From Bacillota bacterium (GTDB lineage: Bacteria; Bacillota; Clostridia; Lachnospirales; Lachnospiraceae), in the NCBI GenBank assembly GCA_023392615.1, contig JAEVYT010000002.1, forward strand, positions 1 to 64,000: DNA of 64,000 bases, read 5' to 3'. Shown here piece after piece: positions 35,638 through 46,200 of the stretch (the stretch's first letter is position 1; each line of letters starts with the position of its first letter). Both the position numbers and the translations under genes were made by a program. Under the pieces are notes generated by a model. It made no database searches. It was not told the DNA's origin and saw nothing but the letters and a program-made list of their open reading frames with translations.

Positions 35638-36324
35638 TTGGAAAAAGTATATGTTATTGAGGACGATGAAAGTATACGGGAATTGTTAAAGGTAGCATTA
35701 GAAGGCTTTGGTTACAAGATTAAAGCTTATGAATCGGCAGAACCTGCGTTACTTGATATGAAGGAGGATAAGCCGGATTTGGCATTATTCGATTTAATGC
35801 TTCCGGGTATGGATGGTTTATCCGCGATTCGTTTGCTTCGTCAGGATGCACAATTAAAAAATGTGCCAGTTATATGTTTAACAGCTAAGGACAAAGAACT
35901 GGATAAAGTAATGGGTTTGGACGTAGGTGCCGACGACTATATTACGAAGCCTTTCGGTGTTCTGGAACTCGCAGCTAGAATACGATCTCTGCTCCGCCGA
36001 TCTGTGAGGGAAGAAAGTGCCTTTTATATAAACATCAATTCAGTAACTATTAATACACAGACTCGCGAAGTAAGAAATGATGGGCAATTAGTAGAATTGA
36101 CATTTAAAGAATATGAGCTATTATTATACTTAATAGAACATGATTCCAGAGTGGTAAACAGGGATGAATTATTAAATCAAATATGGGGTTACGATTATGA
36201 TGGTGAGACCAGAACTTTGGACAGCCATATTCGAACGTTACGCCAAAAACTCGGGAGAGTCGGAACCGACTGTATTAAAACGGTTCGAAGTGTTGGCTAT
36301 CGATTTGTAAAAACGGATAATTAA
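35638..36324 (+). CDS. phoB: PhoB/PhoP-type response regulator
   Basis: This encodes 228 residues: a receiver with phosphoacceptor Asp52 in LFDLMLPGMDG and Lys in ITKPFG, then an OmpR-type winged helix (VELTFKEYELLLYLIEH, NRDELLNQIWGYDYDGETRTLDSHIRTLRQKLG). The TTG start is chosen because GGGGGGA lies six bases before it; an in-frame ATG five codons upstream has no site. Its place between phoU and a PhoR-like kinase gives the function. Confidence 0.9.
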   Translation: MEKVYVIEDDESIRELLKVALEGFGYKIKAYESAEPALLDMKEDKPDLALFDLMLPGMDGLSAIRLLRQDAQLKNVPVICLTAKDKELDKVMGLDVGADDYITKPFGVLELAARIRSLLRRSVREESAFYININSVTINTQTREVRNDGQLVELTFKEYELLLYLIEHDSRVVNRDELLNQIWGYDYDGETRTLDSHIRTLRQKLGRVGTDCIKTVRSVGYRFVKTDN

Positions 36325-36329
36325 AAGGG

Positions 36330-36366
36330 TGCTGATGTAAATGTTTTTTGCATCAGCATTTGTTAC
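36330..36366 (+). terminator. Hairpin between phoB and phoR
   Basis: Arms TGCTGATG and CATCAGCA enclose a 13-nt loop and are followed by TTTGTTA. The T run is weak, so attenuation between regulator and kinase is more likely than full termination. Confidence 0.45.
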
Positions 36367-36390
36367 ATTAAGATATAAACAGGGGGTTAC

Positions 36391-37806
36391 ATGAAAAAGG
36401 CGATATTTAAAAGATTTATACTAATATTGTTATTAGCGCTTTTGCTGAGTGCAAGTATATTGGAGATTGTGTTGAGTAATATTCTTCTTGAAAAAACAGA
36501 AGAAGATATGTTGTATTCTGTGAGAATAGCAGATCATGGAATGGATTATAACGGAGATTTACAGGCTCAAATTAATAGCCTTAAAAAAATCAAAGGGAAT
36601 GAATCCACGCGATTTACGATTGTAGACTTAAATGGTAAAGTATTGGCTGATAGTGATGTAAAAGATGTCACTAACATGGAAAATCACTTAAACCGTGAAG
36701 AAATTAAAAAGGCTAAGAAAAAAGGAACCGGATATGCGATTAGAGAGTCCGTAACATTAAAAGAGTCGATGTTATATGTAGCAGCATTATCAGACAATGA
36801 GAGCTATTATATTCGTATTGCAGTTCCCTTTTCCGGAATTGAACGTTATTTAAGTGCTTTGGTACCTGCATTATTAATCAGTATCGGTGTTACCCTGTTT
36901 TTATCACTTATATTAGCAAACCGTTTTGCAAAGTCTGTAACCCAACCATTGCATGAAATTGCAGAAGAGATGCTAAAACTCAAAGAAGAAAAACCTGATT
37001 TCCATTTTAAACATTATCAATATGATGAAATGAACGTTATTGCTGCGACAACGATGCAGATGTCTCAAGCGGTTAAGGAATCCATGAACCGTATCGAGTT
37101 CGAGCGACTAATTAGGCAAGAGTTTTTTTCGAATGCATCACATGAGTTAAAGACACCACTTACTTCAATACGTGGTTATCTGGAACTGATTGAGAATAAT
37201 ATGGTAGCGGACGAGAAGATGAAAAGAGATTTTTTATCTAGAATAAAAAAAGAAACAGGAAATATGACGAATCTTATTAATGATATTCTTATGATATCAA
37301 GACTAGAAACGAAGGAAGCAGAAGTCGTGTTATCCGATGTTAGAGTATGCCCACTCGTACGCGAGGTTTGTAAATCCTTTGAACCACTTGCAAAAGAATA
37401 TCAGGTTGAACTATCGATGAATTGCAGACCTATTAGCATGCATGCCAATGTTCAACAACTCAGAGCACTTTTTACCAATCTGATTTCTAATGCAATTAAG
37501 TACAATAAACCAAATGGAAAGGTAAATGTGACGGTAAACTCAGAGGCGAAAGACATTATCATCATCGTAGAAGATACCGGTATGGGAATACCGGAGGACT
37601 CCAAACAGAGAGTATTTGAGCGTTTTTACAGGGTGGATAAGGGTAGAAGTAAGAGAGTTGGTGGCACAGGATTGGGTTTGTCCATCGTAAAACATATTGT
37701 TGGATACTATAATGGAAGTATAGAATTAGAAAGTAAGTTAATGGAAGGATCTAAATTTACAGTAAGAATGCCGTTAAATCATAATAATAGCGAACCTAAG
37801 GTGTAA
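36391..37806 (+). CDS. phoR: Phosphate-regulon sensor histidine kinase PhoR
   Basis: This encodes 471 residues: a membrane segment at 8-29, an extracytoplasmic domain of about 125 residues, a second segment at 155-176, a HAMP linker and a HisKA domain with His251 in FFSNASHELKTPLTSIRGYLE. The ATPase domain has NLISNAIKYN, VEDTGMGIP, FERFYRVDKGRS and GGTGLGLSIVKHI. AGGGGG precedes the ATG. I see no PAS signature between HAMP and HisKA. Confidence 0.9.
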   Translation: MKKAIFKRFILILLLALLLSASILEIVLSNILLEKTEEDMLYSVRIADHGMDYNGDLQAQINSLKKIKGNESTRFTIVDLNGKVLADSDVKDVTNMENHLNREEIKKAKKKGTGYAIRESVTLKESMLYVAALSDNESYYIRIAVPFSGIERYLSALVPALLISIGVTLFLSLILANRFAKSVTQPLHEIAEEMLKLKEEKPDFHFKHYQYDEMNVIAATTMQMSQAVKESMNRIEFERLIRQEFFSNASHELKTPLTSIRGYLELIENNMVADEKMKRDFLSRIKKETGNMTNLINDILMISRLETKEAEVVLSDVRVCPLVREVCKSFEPLAKEYQVELSMNCRPISMHANVQQLRALFTNLISNAIKYNKPNGKVNVTVNSEAKDIIIIVEDTGMGIPEDSKQRVFERFYRVDKGRSKRVGGTGLGLSIVKHIVGYYNGSIELESKLMEGSKFTVRMPLNHNNSEPKV

Positions 37807-37933
37807 ATATTTACTCGGATTATTCCGATATATTACTATAGTATCAATGTTAGGACGAAATTCCTAATTCAGTTTAGAGAAGGCATTGATCATTATGGGT
37901 AGTAAATCAAATGCATAGACGGGAGCATCCTAA

Positions 37934-38743
37934 ATGAGAAGAAGATTAAATTGTGTATTCTTTGGAGTATGTTTTTTAGCGGCATTATTTGCTGAAGCTT
38001 ATAGTATTTTTGTTTTAAAGGGTGAATTATTAAATTTTTTAGGATTCGGGGTTGTATCTTTATTAACAGGTTATCTTTTATTTGCAGAAATACGTGATAG
38101 TATTGAGCGTAAACAAGAAAAATTATCTGTGTATGTTAATCAAATTGTTACAAACGAGATGGATGATTGGAAATCACGTATGACGGAATTAACTAATATT
38201 CAAAAGGCGACCTATGCAGCAACAAAAAAGAGCAATGAATTATTAAACAATCAATTAAAAGAAATATCGGGTCGTGTCAATACATTAGAAAGTAATAATT
38301 CCTCAGCATTATATCTAATTGCAGAGCTACAAAGAAGATCATTGGAGGGACAGAAGAAGGCTATTAACTATCAGGTTCATTATAATCGAGAGAACACCAA
38401 GGAGTTAATATCAGCGGTGCAGTCCTTGGGAGATAAGATGGATGTTGATGGTAAGATAAATCGAATTCTTAATCTATTGGAACAGAATGATGAGATATTA
38501 AAAAGAACGTATAGTGATGGTCCTAGTTATGAATTAATAGAAGAAAATAATGATTTTCAAGATGAGGTGGCTGTTGCCCATGAGGAATTAATAGGATCAT
38601 ATGAAGAGCCGAAACAGTCTTCATATACTGAAGAAGACACTTATCAGGAGGAAAAAGTTACGGTGACACCGTTATATGATGATCCAAACAAAGCTTTATC
38701 TGCAGATGAGATAGCTGCTCTGTTTGAATCATACAATCATTGA
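37934..38743 (+). CDS. Membrane-anchored coiled-coil protein of unknown function
   Basis: This encodes 269 residues with two N-terminal membrane segments (about 7-25 and 33-51), then a long helical, coiled-coil-prone region (about 55-190) and an acidic disordered tail. The C-terminus ends in ALSADEIAALFES (254-266), which resembles the LSQDEIDALL peptide at the N-terminus of FliM/FliY flagellar switch proteins. A GGGAG site precedes the ATG. Its stop codon abuts the convergent carboxypeptidase gene. No family is recognised. Confidence 0.7.
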   Translation: MRRRLNCVFFGVCFLAALFAEAYSIFVLKGELLNFLGFGVVSLLTGYLLFAEIRDSIERKQEKLSVYVNQIVTNEMDDWKSRMTELTNIQKATYAATKKSNELLNNQLKEISGRVNTLESNNSSALYLIAELQRRSLEGQKKAINYQVHYNRENTKELISAVQSLGDKMDVDGKINRILNLLEQNDEILKRTYSDGPSYELIEENNDFQDEVAVAHEELIGSYEEPKQSSYTEEDTYQEEKVTVTPLYDDPNKALSADEIAALFESYNH

Positions 38744-40150
38744 TTATAAATTTAAGAAATTGTTATCTTTAAAACGACGGGAGGCTTTCTTTTTATAGTA
38801 AGCCTTTCTTCTTTTTAATCGTGGACGTTCAAAAAATATATAATATAACACAGCACAGACAACAAGAAACCCTACAACACATCCAATGATTATAAACCGA
38901 AAACTGCTTTTTGATGAGGATTTCGAAGTTGGGTTGGTAGGACTTTTTGAAATAGTATCATTCTTTATTAAAGTTGGTAAATCTGTTCCCTTATAGAGGA
39001 TATTTGTTCCTCCTACATATTTGCCATCATAGGTATAGGATATCTTGCCAATAACCTTACTGTCACCCTTTGTAGTCGTAGATGAAGAGTCATTTTGACT
39101 CTTTGTATAAAAAGTTACATCTTTCTTTGCGTCTGTGATAGAGGCTGATTTCGGTAAAACAACAAAAGCATCTTTATCCGTTTCCACCGGTGTATTCGTT
39201 CCGGATAAAAGAGGATTATATCTCGTAAACATAGGCGATTCGTTTAATGCGGAAGTTCCTTCTGTATCAGAGATAGAATAAGTCGAAAAGTTATTAAATC
39301 CAAAGTCTAGTAGACGTTGGGTGTCGTTATACTGATGAGGTGCGGTATCATCCTTCATAATCACACAAATTAGTTCCATATTACCTCTTTTTGCAACTGT
39401 TACAAGGGTATATTTAGAGGTAGAGGTGTAACCGGTTTTACCTCCGACAACGCCATCATAGTGATAACTATAATTCATTAAAATTTTGTGATGATTTCTT
39501 AAATATCTAGTTTCTTTCTGTTTGTTAGTTGGAGGGATTTGATATGTTTTCGTACTGAATATTTTACGGAAGGATTCATTTTTAAGAGCCTCTTGTGTAA
39601 TTAAAGCCATATCATAGGCAGTGGTGTAATGCTGTTCATTCTGTAAACCATGTGGATTGGTAAAATGAGTGTTTTTACACCCCAAGCTCTTTGCCTTCTC
39701 ATTCATCAACTTGGCGAAATTCTCTATATTACCTGATACATGCTCAGCCACGGCGTAAGCACAATCATTAGCGGACTCTAACAAGATACCATATAGACAT
39801 TGTTGCATAGTGAGCTTTTCACCTTCATTAATCCATATACGGCTACTATCTGCTTCAACATCATATACTGCCTTTTTAGATACAGTTACGATATCACCCG
39901 GAGAGGAGTTTTCAAGTGCTAATAAAACAGTCATAATTTTTGTAATACTTGCAGGATAACGTTGTACATTCATATTCTTTTGATATAAGACCAGACCAGT
40001 GGATGCATCCATAACAATCGCTGATTCTGCAAAGACAGAAGGGCCTTTAGGCCATTTTTCATCGGCGGACGCCTGAGTAGGGCTTGTCCAAACTAAATTC
40101 ATAGATAATATAGTAATCATGCTAAGGATAGCAATTAATTTTCGCTTCAT
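38744..40150 (-). CDS. D-alanyl-D-alanine carboxypeptidase (DacA/DacF-like, peptidase S11)
   Basis: This trims the terminal D-Ala of peptidoglycan pentapeptides. The 468 residues start with a signal peptide (about 1-29). Catalytic motifs are SITK (Ser68, Lys71), SAN (126-128) and KTG (238-240). A C-terminal domain, a Ser/Thr/Lys linker and a membrane segment near 421-443 with a basic tail follow, so it is anchored at both ends or at the C-terminus after cleavage. AGGAGG precedes the ATG. It is a low-molecular-weight penicillin-binding protein. Confidence 0.92.
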   Translation of the reverse strand: MKRKLIAILSMITILSMNLVWTSPTQASADEKWPKGPSVFAESAIVMDASTGLVLYQKNMNVQRYPASITKIMTVLLALENSSPGDIVTVSKKAVYDVEADSSRIWINEGEKLTMQQCLYGILLESANDCAYAVAEHVSGNIENFAKLMNEKAKSLGCKNTHFTNPHGLQNEQHYTTAYDMALITQEALKNESFRKIFSTKTYQIPPTNKQKETRYLRNHHKILMNYSYHYDGVVGGKTGYTSTSKYTLVTVAKRGNMELICVIMKDDTAPHQYNDTQRLLDFGFNNFSTYSISDTEGTSALNESPMFTRYNPLLSGTNTPVETDKDAFVVLPKSASITDAKKDVTFYTKSQNDSSSTTTKGDSKVIGKISYTYDGKYVGGTNILYKGTDLPTLIKNDTISKSPTNPTSKSSSKSSFRFIIIGCVVGFLVVCAVLYYIFFERPRLKRRKAYYKKKASRRFKDNNFLNL

Positions 40151-40333
40151 ATAGACCTCCTAAATTGTCATAACAATATTTAGACAATACCAAATAGTGT
40201 CATGGTATTATAAGAAACACTCCCAGTATAATATCTGTAATATTTATGCAGATTATTCCAAGGGATGAGCACAAATCAAGTTGGATATTTAATAACCTTC
40301 TATGCGCTTAAGATAAACAGATAAGAAATCTAG

Positions 40334-40951
40334 CTATCTTATAAAATTGGTTCTGGCACGGGGACCTGGTTCAGGAACAGGATATGCATCTTTACTGTAG
40401 TCCTTAATTTTAAGCATCCAAGCCATATTTGCTGCTAGATCTTTCATAATTGTAATTCCTTCTTCATCTTGTAACACTTCACCTGGAACAGCACCATGAA
40501 CTACATTCCAGTAATTAGAAGGGGCAATCATCATATCAGAGATTAAGAAGTAGTGATTTAATTGATCAAAGGTAGCGACTCCACCTGATCTTCTTAACAC
40601 GGCGATCGCTGCACCAACTTTTAGGCGCATACGGCCGCGAGTGGGATAAAACAAACGATCCAGGAAGCATTTTAATGTTCCGGCAATACCCGCATAATAA
40701 ACAGGGCTACCGATTAATAGGCCGTCTGCGTCATAAATCTTATTTACGATCTCCTTCATCTTGTCATCAGAAAAACGGCAATGACCATCCTTACACTGCC
40801 CGCAGGAGATACATCCTTTCAGATCCATATTTCCTACATGAATTATCTCACTATCTATATTTTGATCTGCGAGCTCGTCGCAAACTGTTTTCAATGCTAA
40901 ATATGTATTGCCCTTTGGTTTTGGGCTTCCGTTAATTGCAATAATTTTCAT
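40334..40951 (-). CDS. NADPH-dependent FMN reductase-like (iron-sulfur) flavoprotein
   Basis: This encodes 205 residues of flavodoxin fold. The FMN phosphate loop is NGSPKPKGNTY near the N-terminus, then the cysteine group CISCGQCKDGHC and GSPVYYAGIAGTLKCFLDR. The cysteine spacing suggests an Fe-S cluster as in Isf-type flavoproteins. GGAGG lies five bases before the chosen ATG. The substrate is unknown. Confidence 0.85.
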   Translation of the reverse strand: MKIIAINGSPKPKGNTYLALKTVCDELADQNIDSEIIHVGNMDLKGCISCGQCKDGHCRFSDDKMKEIVNKIYDADGLLIGSPVYYAGIAGTLKCFLDRLFYPTRGRMRLKVGAAIAVLRRSGGVATFDQLNHYFLISDMMIAPSNYWNVVHGAVPGEVLQDEEGITIMKDLAANMAWMLKIKDYSKDAYPVPEPGPRARTNFIR

Positions 40952-41223
40952 AGTAACCTCCATCACTTTATTTTTATATTTCGTCTATTATTAATTGATT
41001 TTTCTTAGTTGAATTCGTATATCCTTTAAGCTTTCTATAGTATACTACATACTAACATGATTTGGAATACAAACTGGCATTAAAAATATATAAAGTATAC
41101 AAATTTAAATAGGGAAATGAGAGTAAATGTCGAAATAAAAAGAAACAGAAAATCGAAGAATTGACGAACAGACGCTTTATCACTATAATTAAATTTAAAT
41201 GAACAATTGCAAGGAGAATTAAC

Positions 41224-41862
41224 ATGAGATTAAGAAATATAAAGGGTTCTAGAGAAAGTGTTGCAGCAAATGAATACGTTATCCAGGAACCGGAACAATA
41301 TAAAGGCAAATGGAATACGCTTTTTAAAAACGATAATCCAATCCATGTAGAGATTGGAATGGGAAAGGGAAAATTCATTATGAAGCTTGCTTCTATGAAT
41401 CCGAATATAAACTATGTAGGAATTGAAAAATACTCAAGTGTTTTGCTTAGAGGATTAGAGAAAAGGAATGAAGTAGAATTAAATAATCTGTATTTTATTC
41501 GATTTGATGCGGAGTATATTAATAATATATTCGAGGAAGAAGAGTTATCAAGAATTTATCTTAATTTTTCAGATCCATGGCCCAAGGATCGTCATGCAAG
41601 AAGACGATTAACGTCAAAGGAATTTATGGCACGATATAACTTATGTCTAAAACAGAACGGAGAGGTGATGTTTAAGACGGATAATCGAGCATTGTTCGAC
41701 TTTTCCCTAGAGGATATTAAGCTTGCCGGCTGGGAGTTAAAAGATGTTACCTTCGATCTTCATAATAGTGAATATGCACAAGGTAATGTAATGACAGAAT
41801 ATGAAGAACGGTTTACCGCTATGGGCAATCCTATTCATCGATTAGTAGCATATAGAAAGTAA
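41224..41862 (+). CDS. trmB: tRNA (guanine-N7-)-methyltransferase TrmB
   Basis: This methylates G46 in the tRNA variable loop using SAM. The 212 residues include the SAM motif HVEIGMGKGKFI, the signature NFSDPWPKDRHARRRLTS and a C-terminal TEYEERF. AAGGAG precedes the ATG. It is co-directional with the small gene and trxA that follow. Confidence 0.95.
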   Translation: MRLRNIKGSRESVAANEYVIQEPEQYKGKWNTLFKNDNPIHVEIGMGKGKFIMKLASMNPNINYVGIEKYSSVLLRGLEKRNEVELNNLYFIRFDAEYINNIFEEEELSRIYLNFSDPWPKDRHARRRLTSKEFMARYNLCLKQNGEVMFKTDNRALFDFSLEDIKLAGWELKDVTFDLHNSEYAQGNVMTEYEERFTAMGNPIHRLVAYRK

Positions 41863-41943
41863 TTCGAATATTATGATCAAATGAGGGTGCTAAAACCTAT
41901 TAATTATCATAAAATGGTAAAAAAGGGAAGAGGGTGTGCCCTT

Positions 41944-42084
41944 ATGAAGCCAAATTGGAAATATAAAGTTGCAAAGATGACAGGAGCAAATCGAGGCATT
42001 GATAAAAAAATCTTTCAACTTAAATCTTCATGGGATGAAGTATCCAATATGTTAAATAGTTCGGTAAAAAAGAAGAAAAGATAA
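41944..42084 (+). CDS. Small basic protein of unknown function
   Basis: This encodes about 46 residues, MKPNWKYKVAKMTGANRG onwards, ending in a run of lysines. GAGGGTG lies seven bases before this ATG. The frame is open 21 codons upstream without a good site. No membrane segment is seen. It follows trmB after 81 bp. Coding status is likely but not certain. Confidence 0.45.
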   Translation: MKPNWKYKVAKMTGANRGIDKKIFQLKSSWDEVSNMLNSSVKKKKR

Positions 42085-42228
42085 TAAGGTGCTTGTAATT
42101 ATGGTTGGCTTATAATATAGTAACCATATCACATAATAAGTGATAGAACAGAGATACTATTACAATAGGATAAGTATAAGCTATGATAGCATAATCTGGC
42201 TTGAAGAAAGATAGGAGGAATTATAACT

Positions 42229-42546
42229 ATGGCTTTACAATTTACAGATGCGAATTTTAAAACAGAAGCATTAGAATCGGACATCCCTGTACTGGTAGAT
42301 TTTTATGCAGACTGGTGTGGTCCATGTAAAATGGTAGCTCCAATCGTAGCCGAATTAGCAGTAGAATTTGAAGGCAAATTCAAGATTGGCAAATTAAATG
42401 TAGATGAAAATCCTGCAACCGCAGAGAAATACAGAGTAATGTCTATTCCCACTTTATTAATTCTTAAAGACGGTGAAGTAGTAGATACTGTTGTTGGTGC
42501 GGTTCCAAAGAAAACACTTCAGGATAAATTAAATGCTCATCTATAA
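42229..42546 (+). CDS. trxA: Thioredoxin
   Basis: This is a 105-residue classical thioredoxin that reduces protein disulfides. The active site WCGPC places the redox cysteines at 30 and 33; the cis-proline lies in MSIPTLL. AGGAGG precedes the ATG. I see no adjacent thioredoxin reductase. Confidence 0.96.
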   Translation: MALQFTDANFKTEALESDIPVLVDFYADWCGPCKMVAPIVAELAVEFEGKFKIGKLNVDENPATAEKYRVMSIPTLLILKDGEVVDTVVGAVPKKTLQDKLNAHL

Positions 42547-42668
42547 AAATACCTTGCTTTTTGATTATTAGATATAATGAAAAAAAAGCAGAGAAAAAAT
42601 GATCAAAGGAAATACATGGAGAAAAACGCTGATAATCGGAATATCCATGTAATATAATGGTGATAAAA

Positions 42669-42710
42669 GGTAAGAAACGCCACAAAAGCTCGGTATTTCT
42701 TACCTTTTTC
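42669..42710 (+). terminator. Terminator downstream of trxA
   Basis: Arms GGTAAGAAA and TTTCTTACC with an 18-nt loop are followed by TTTTT. Confidence 0.75.
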
Positions 42711-42750
42711 ATAAAAAGAATATATTTTTTAAAAAATTATAAAAAAATGC

Positions 42751-42779
42751 TTGCAATTTGTTTATGGATTATATATAAT
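42751..42779 (+). promoter_or_regulatory. Promoter of tRNA-Lys
   Basis: TTGCAA (42751-42756), 17 bp and TATAAT (42774-42779) lie 29 bp before the tRNA. Confidence 0.7.
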
Positions 42780-42808
42780 AACTTTTGCGTTCAGGAATTA
42801 AAAAAGAC

Positions 42809-42881
42809 GCGCCTCTAGCTCAGTTGGTAGAGCACCTGACTCTTAATCAGGGTGTCCAGGGTTCGAGCCCCTGGAGGCGCA
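42809..42881 (+). tRNA. tRNA-Lys (CUU)
   Basis: This is a 73-nt cloverleaf: acceptor GCGCCTC with GAGGCGC, anticodon arm CCTGA-CTCTTAA-TCAGG giving anticodon CUU, T loop GGTTCGAGCCC. CCA is not encoded. Confidence 0.95.
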
Positions 42882-42949
42882 CTAACAAAGGTATCGGTTT
42901 TGCAGACACAAGAGCTGCGGGGTCGGTGCTTTTCTTTTCGCGTAAAAAG

Positions 42950-43086
42950 CGAGACCTGCACAAAGAAAAGATAAGGTTACTCGATGAAAGCTTGCTTTCA
43001 AGAGAGTGGCCTTGCCTTTTCTTGTATTGGCGAAGCCAACGCGACCGAAGAGGGCGAAGCCCGCGAGGTTGCGTGTGCAGGCCTCG
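42950..43086 (+). ncRNA. Unassigned structured element after tRNA-Lys (candidate RNA or repeat)
   Basis: Nested inverted repeats can be read by eye. P1 pairs 42950-42962 with 43074-43086 (core CCTGCACA with TGTGCAGG, one mismatch). Inside it, P2 pairs 42963-42982 with 43004-43023 (20 positions, one mismatch, three G-U) and is capped by TGAAAG-CTTG-CTTTCA. P3 is TTGGC-GAA-GCCAA (43027-43039). P4 pairs 43040-43046 with 43067-43073 around GGGC-GAA-GCCC. The region is richer in GC than its surroundings. AAAGAAAAG (42962-42970) can instead pair with CTTTTCTTT (42929-42937), an alternative fold. Strand is uncertain because the symmetry holds on both; plus is preferred because tRNA-Lys transcription runs into it. 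Confidence 0.5.
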
Positions 43087-43267
43087 AGTATATTCATCTA
43101 GTAGATCTCGACCATATAATAAGCCCTGAAGGTTGTCCAATTTTTTGATAGTATAAATAAAGTTAAATACGGTAAAAATTTTAATACAATCTACATTATT
43201 AACTATTTTTTTATTTCTATACGTATAAACGGAGAAATTAGAAAATTATAGAAAGTGGTTGATTAAA

Positions 43268-46200
43268 ATGATTAAGTTAGTGAAAAGAATAAGAATACTC
43301 TTATTAATTTTTTTCATAACCTTTAGCGGCGTATTAGTGATTATACCGAAGGTAGCCGCATCCGGTAATTACAAGGGTCAACAGACTCAAATGGCAGAAA
43401 AGATAATAAGCAATGACGATGTATTTGTCGGAATTCCTGAGCTTAAAGGCATTACACAAATAAAAAACGCGACACCAAAACGGGCAGATTTACTAGGGCT
43501 ACCTAATAGTGTTAAAATAGACACCTTCCGAGGAGATAAATATGCGGATGTCATTTGGGATATGAAAGATGTAAACTATGATCCGAATAAGAAGGAGGAA
43601 CAATTCTTTAGCGTAACAGGAACGGTGCAGCTGCCTGTGAATGTTATAAATATATATAATAAATCATTAAAAACTTCTATTGATGTAACCGTGTTAGGAG
43701 CTGGGTTTAAGTTTAGCTTTATGTCAATTTCAGATTTACACATTACCAAAGACTCAACAACTGAATCGCAGACATATCAAAAGAATAATTTTATAAAAGC
43801 TTTAAAAGATGCAGAATTATTTAAATGTAGTGCTATTTCCATTGTAGGTGATATAACGCATACAGGTGATGAGAAAGAATATAGTAATTTTCAAAAAATT
43901 CTAAAAGAAAATACAAGAATCCCTTCCTATTATATCATGGGAAATCATGATGTCAGATGGAAAGATTCCTTTCAGACAGCGGTTGAACGCTTTTCGATAG
44001 GTACCGGAATACCTATCTCGTACGACAAACCATATTATGATAAATGGATTAAAGGATATCACTTTATATATCTTTGTACCGAAAGCGATAATCAGGACAT
44101 TGCATATATATCAGATAAACAACTGGATTGGTTAAATGAAAAATTGAAAGAAAAAGCTAGCTTGGATAAACCAATTTTCATATTCTTTCACCAACCGATT
44201 GGACAAACCTTACCGCAAGAATACGTTAATGATGTGTCGGGTAGTGACGTAGTACAAGATCGTAAAATTCTTGAAATACTGGGTCGGTTTCCACAGAGTA
44301 TACTAATTAGCGGCCATATTCATAATGAATTAAGGTCAGACGCAACATTCTATAATTCAAAATTCTGCACCATGCTAAGAGATGGATCAGTTGGACCTGG
44401 CGCAGAGAACGACGGAAAAAACCCGGAAGGTTTAATTATAAACATTTATAAAAATTCTGTGGTTGTTAATGGTAGAGATTTTGGCAAGTCATCAACTATC
44501 TGGAGAACGACCATTAATAATTTTACAAAGACAAATCAAGCGAACGACAAACGACCACCATCCGCTCCATCCGATCTAACAATAACCCATAAAACGGAAT
44601 CCATAATTGTGCTAAAATGGGAAGATTCTAAAGACGATTTCACATCAACTAATAATAATGTTGGTATTGCCGGATACGATATTTATGACAATAATATTTG
44701 TGTAGGGTCAACAAATGGGTCAAATAGTTATACAGTGACAGGTTTAAAGCCAAATACGAAACATGTTTTTACCATTAAAGCAAAAGATGTGAAAGGGAAT
44801 GTTTCAGAATCAGGGAAACCATTAATCGCCAAAACCCTGTATAGTAATGATGCACCCATTAATCTGGCGCTGAATAAAAAAATAACAGCCAGTACTTCGG
44901 AAAAGGGGTGTGGACCAAAAAAAGCAGTAGACGGTGATGATACAACAAGGTGGACATCCACTAATGCTAAGGATATTGAATGGATTAAGGTGGATCTTGG
45001 GGCTGTATATGATATATCGAGATGGGTGGTAAAGAACTCGAACGGTCAGGAAATTGCACTATCTGAGAATCCTAAAAGCTATCGATTAATGGGAAGTATT
45101 GATGGAAAGGGATGGTTTTATTTAGATGGTGTTTATGAGAATGTTTCAACAGTAACGGATCGGTATTTTGACAGAGCATCCGTTAGGTATTTAAAGGTAT
45201 ATTATGATGAGCCATGTAATTATAAAAAATCCGCTTCTTCAAAAGAAACAGCAAAGCTTTATGAACTCGAAATATATGGTGCAAATATATTAAAGGGTTA
45301 TAGTAACCCATTTGAAATCAAGGAATTACCAAGTCGATCAGCCAAGACTGATAAGGATCTTAACTTACCGCAAAAGCTACCTATTAAAACGAGTGCAGGT
45401 GAATTTGAGGCAGATGTAAAATGGAATGTGAAGGACGCTTGCTATAATGCTGGACTATCCAGCGCACAAACATTTACGGTGAGTGGAACAATTAAGCTGC
45501 CACTTGGAGTCATCAATCCGGACGGGATTCCTTTAAAAACAAAAGTGCAAGTTACAGTAAGCAAGGAGAAATTATCTAAAGTTACGTTATATCAGAATGA
45601 AAACAAGATAGTAATAGGAAAACCTCTTCAAATCAGCGTAAAGGGAACTCTAAAGAATGGTAAGATTGCATGTCTTTCGCCTGCTACAATGCAATACAAA
45701 AGTTCAAATACAAAAGTTGCATCAATAGACAGAAATGGAATGATTATAGCGAAGGAAGCAGGTAGTACCACAATTAATGTTATTGTTACAGTGAATGGAG
45801 AAAAAGTAAAATCCAATTATATTAAAATTCATGTACCGAGTAATGATGCAAAATTAAAATATATTACGATTAATGGAAAAAAGATCATTGGGTATGATCA
45901 AAAAATAACCAAATATAATATCTGGGTACCACAAAAAAAGAATATAAATTATGAGATTAAAGCAAAGCCAAGTAGTAATAAAGCAAAAATTAAAATTAAC
46001 TCTCCACCAAATTCTGATACGGCCACGATAAACGTAATGGCTGAAGATGGTATTACAACAAGGAGTTATAAGGTTAACTTTATTAAGGCTAAGCTGTGTG
46101 GGGTGTTATTACAAGCAGAACAAGGTCCGAATACACTTCAAAAGGGGAAGACATTACAATTAATAGCTTACGCTCTTGATAGTAAGAACAATAGGATGAG

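Noticed and set aside
42591..42654. A 17-codon frame after trxA
   Set aside because: It is too short to support and shows no clear ribosome site; the surrounding DNA is an AT-rich trailer before the terminator.
42785..43140. Overlapping open frames of about 70-115 codons on both strands over tRNA-Lys and the following structured region
   Set aside because: They run through or into the tRNA, lack ribosome-binding sites and arise because the inverted repeats are GC-richer and so poor in stop codons. I treat the region as non-coding.
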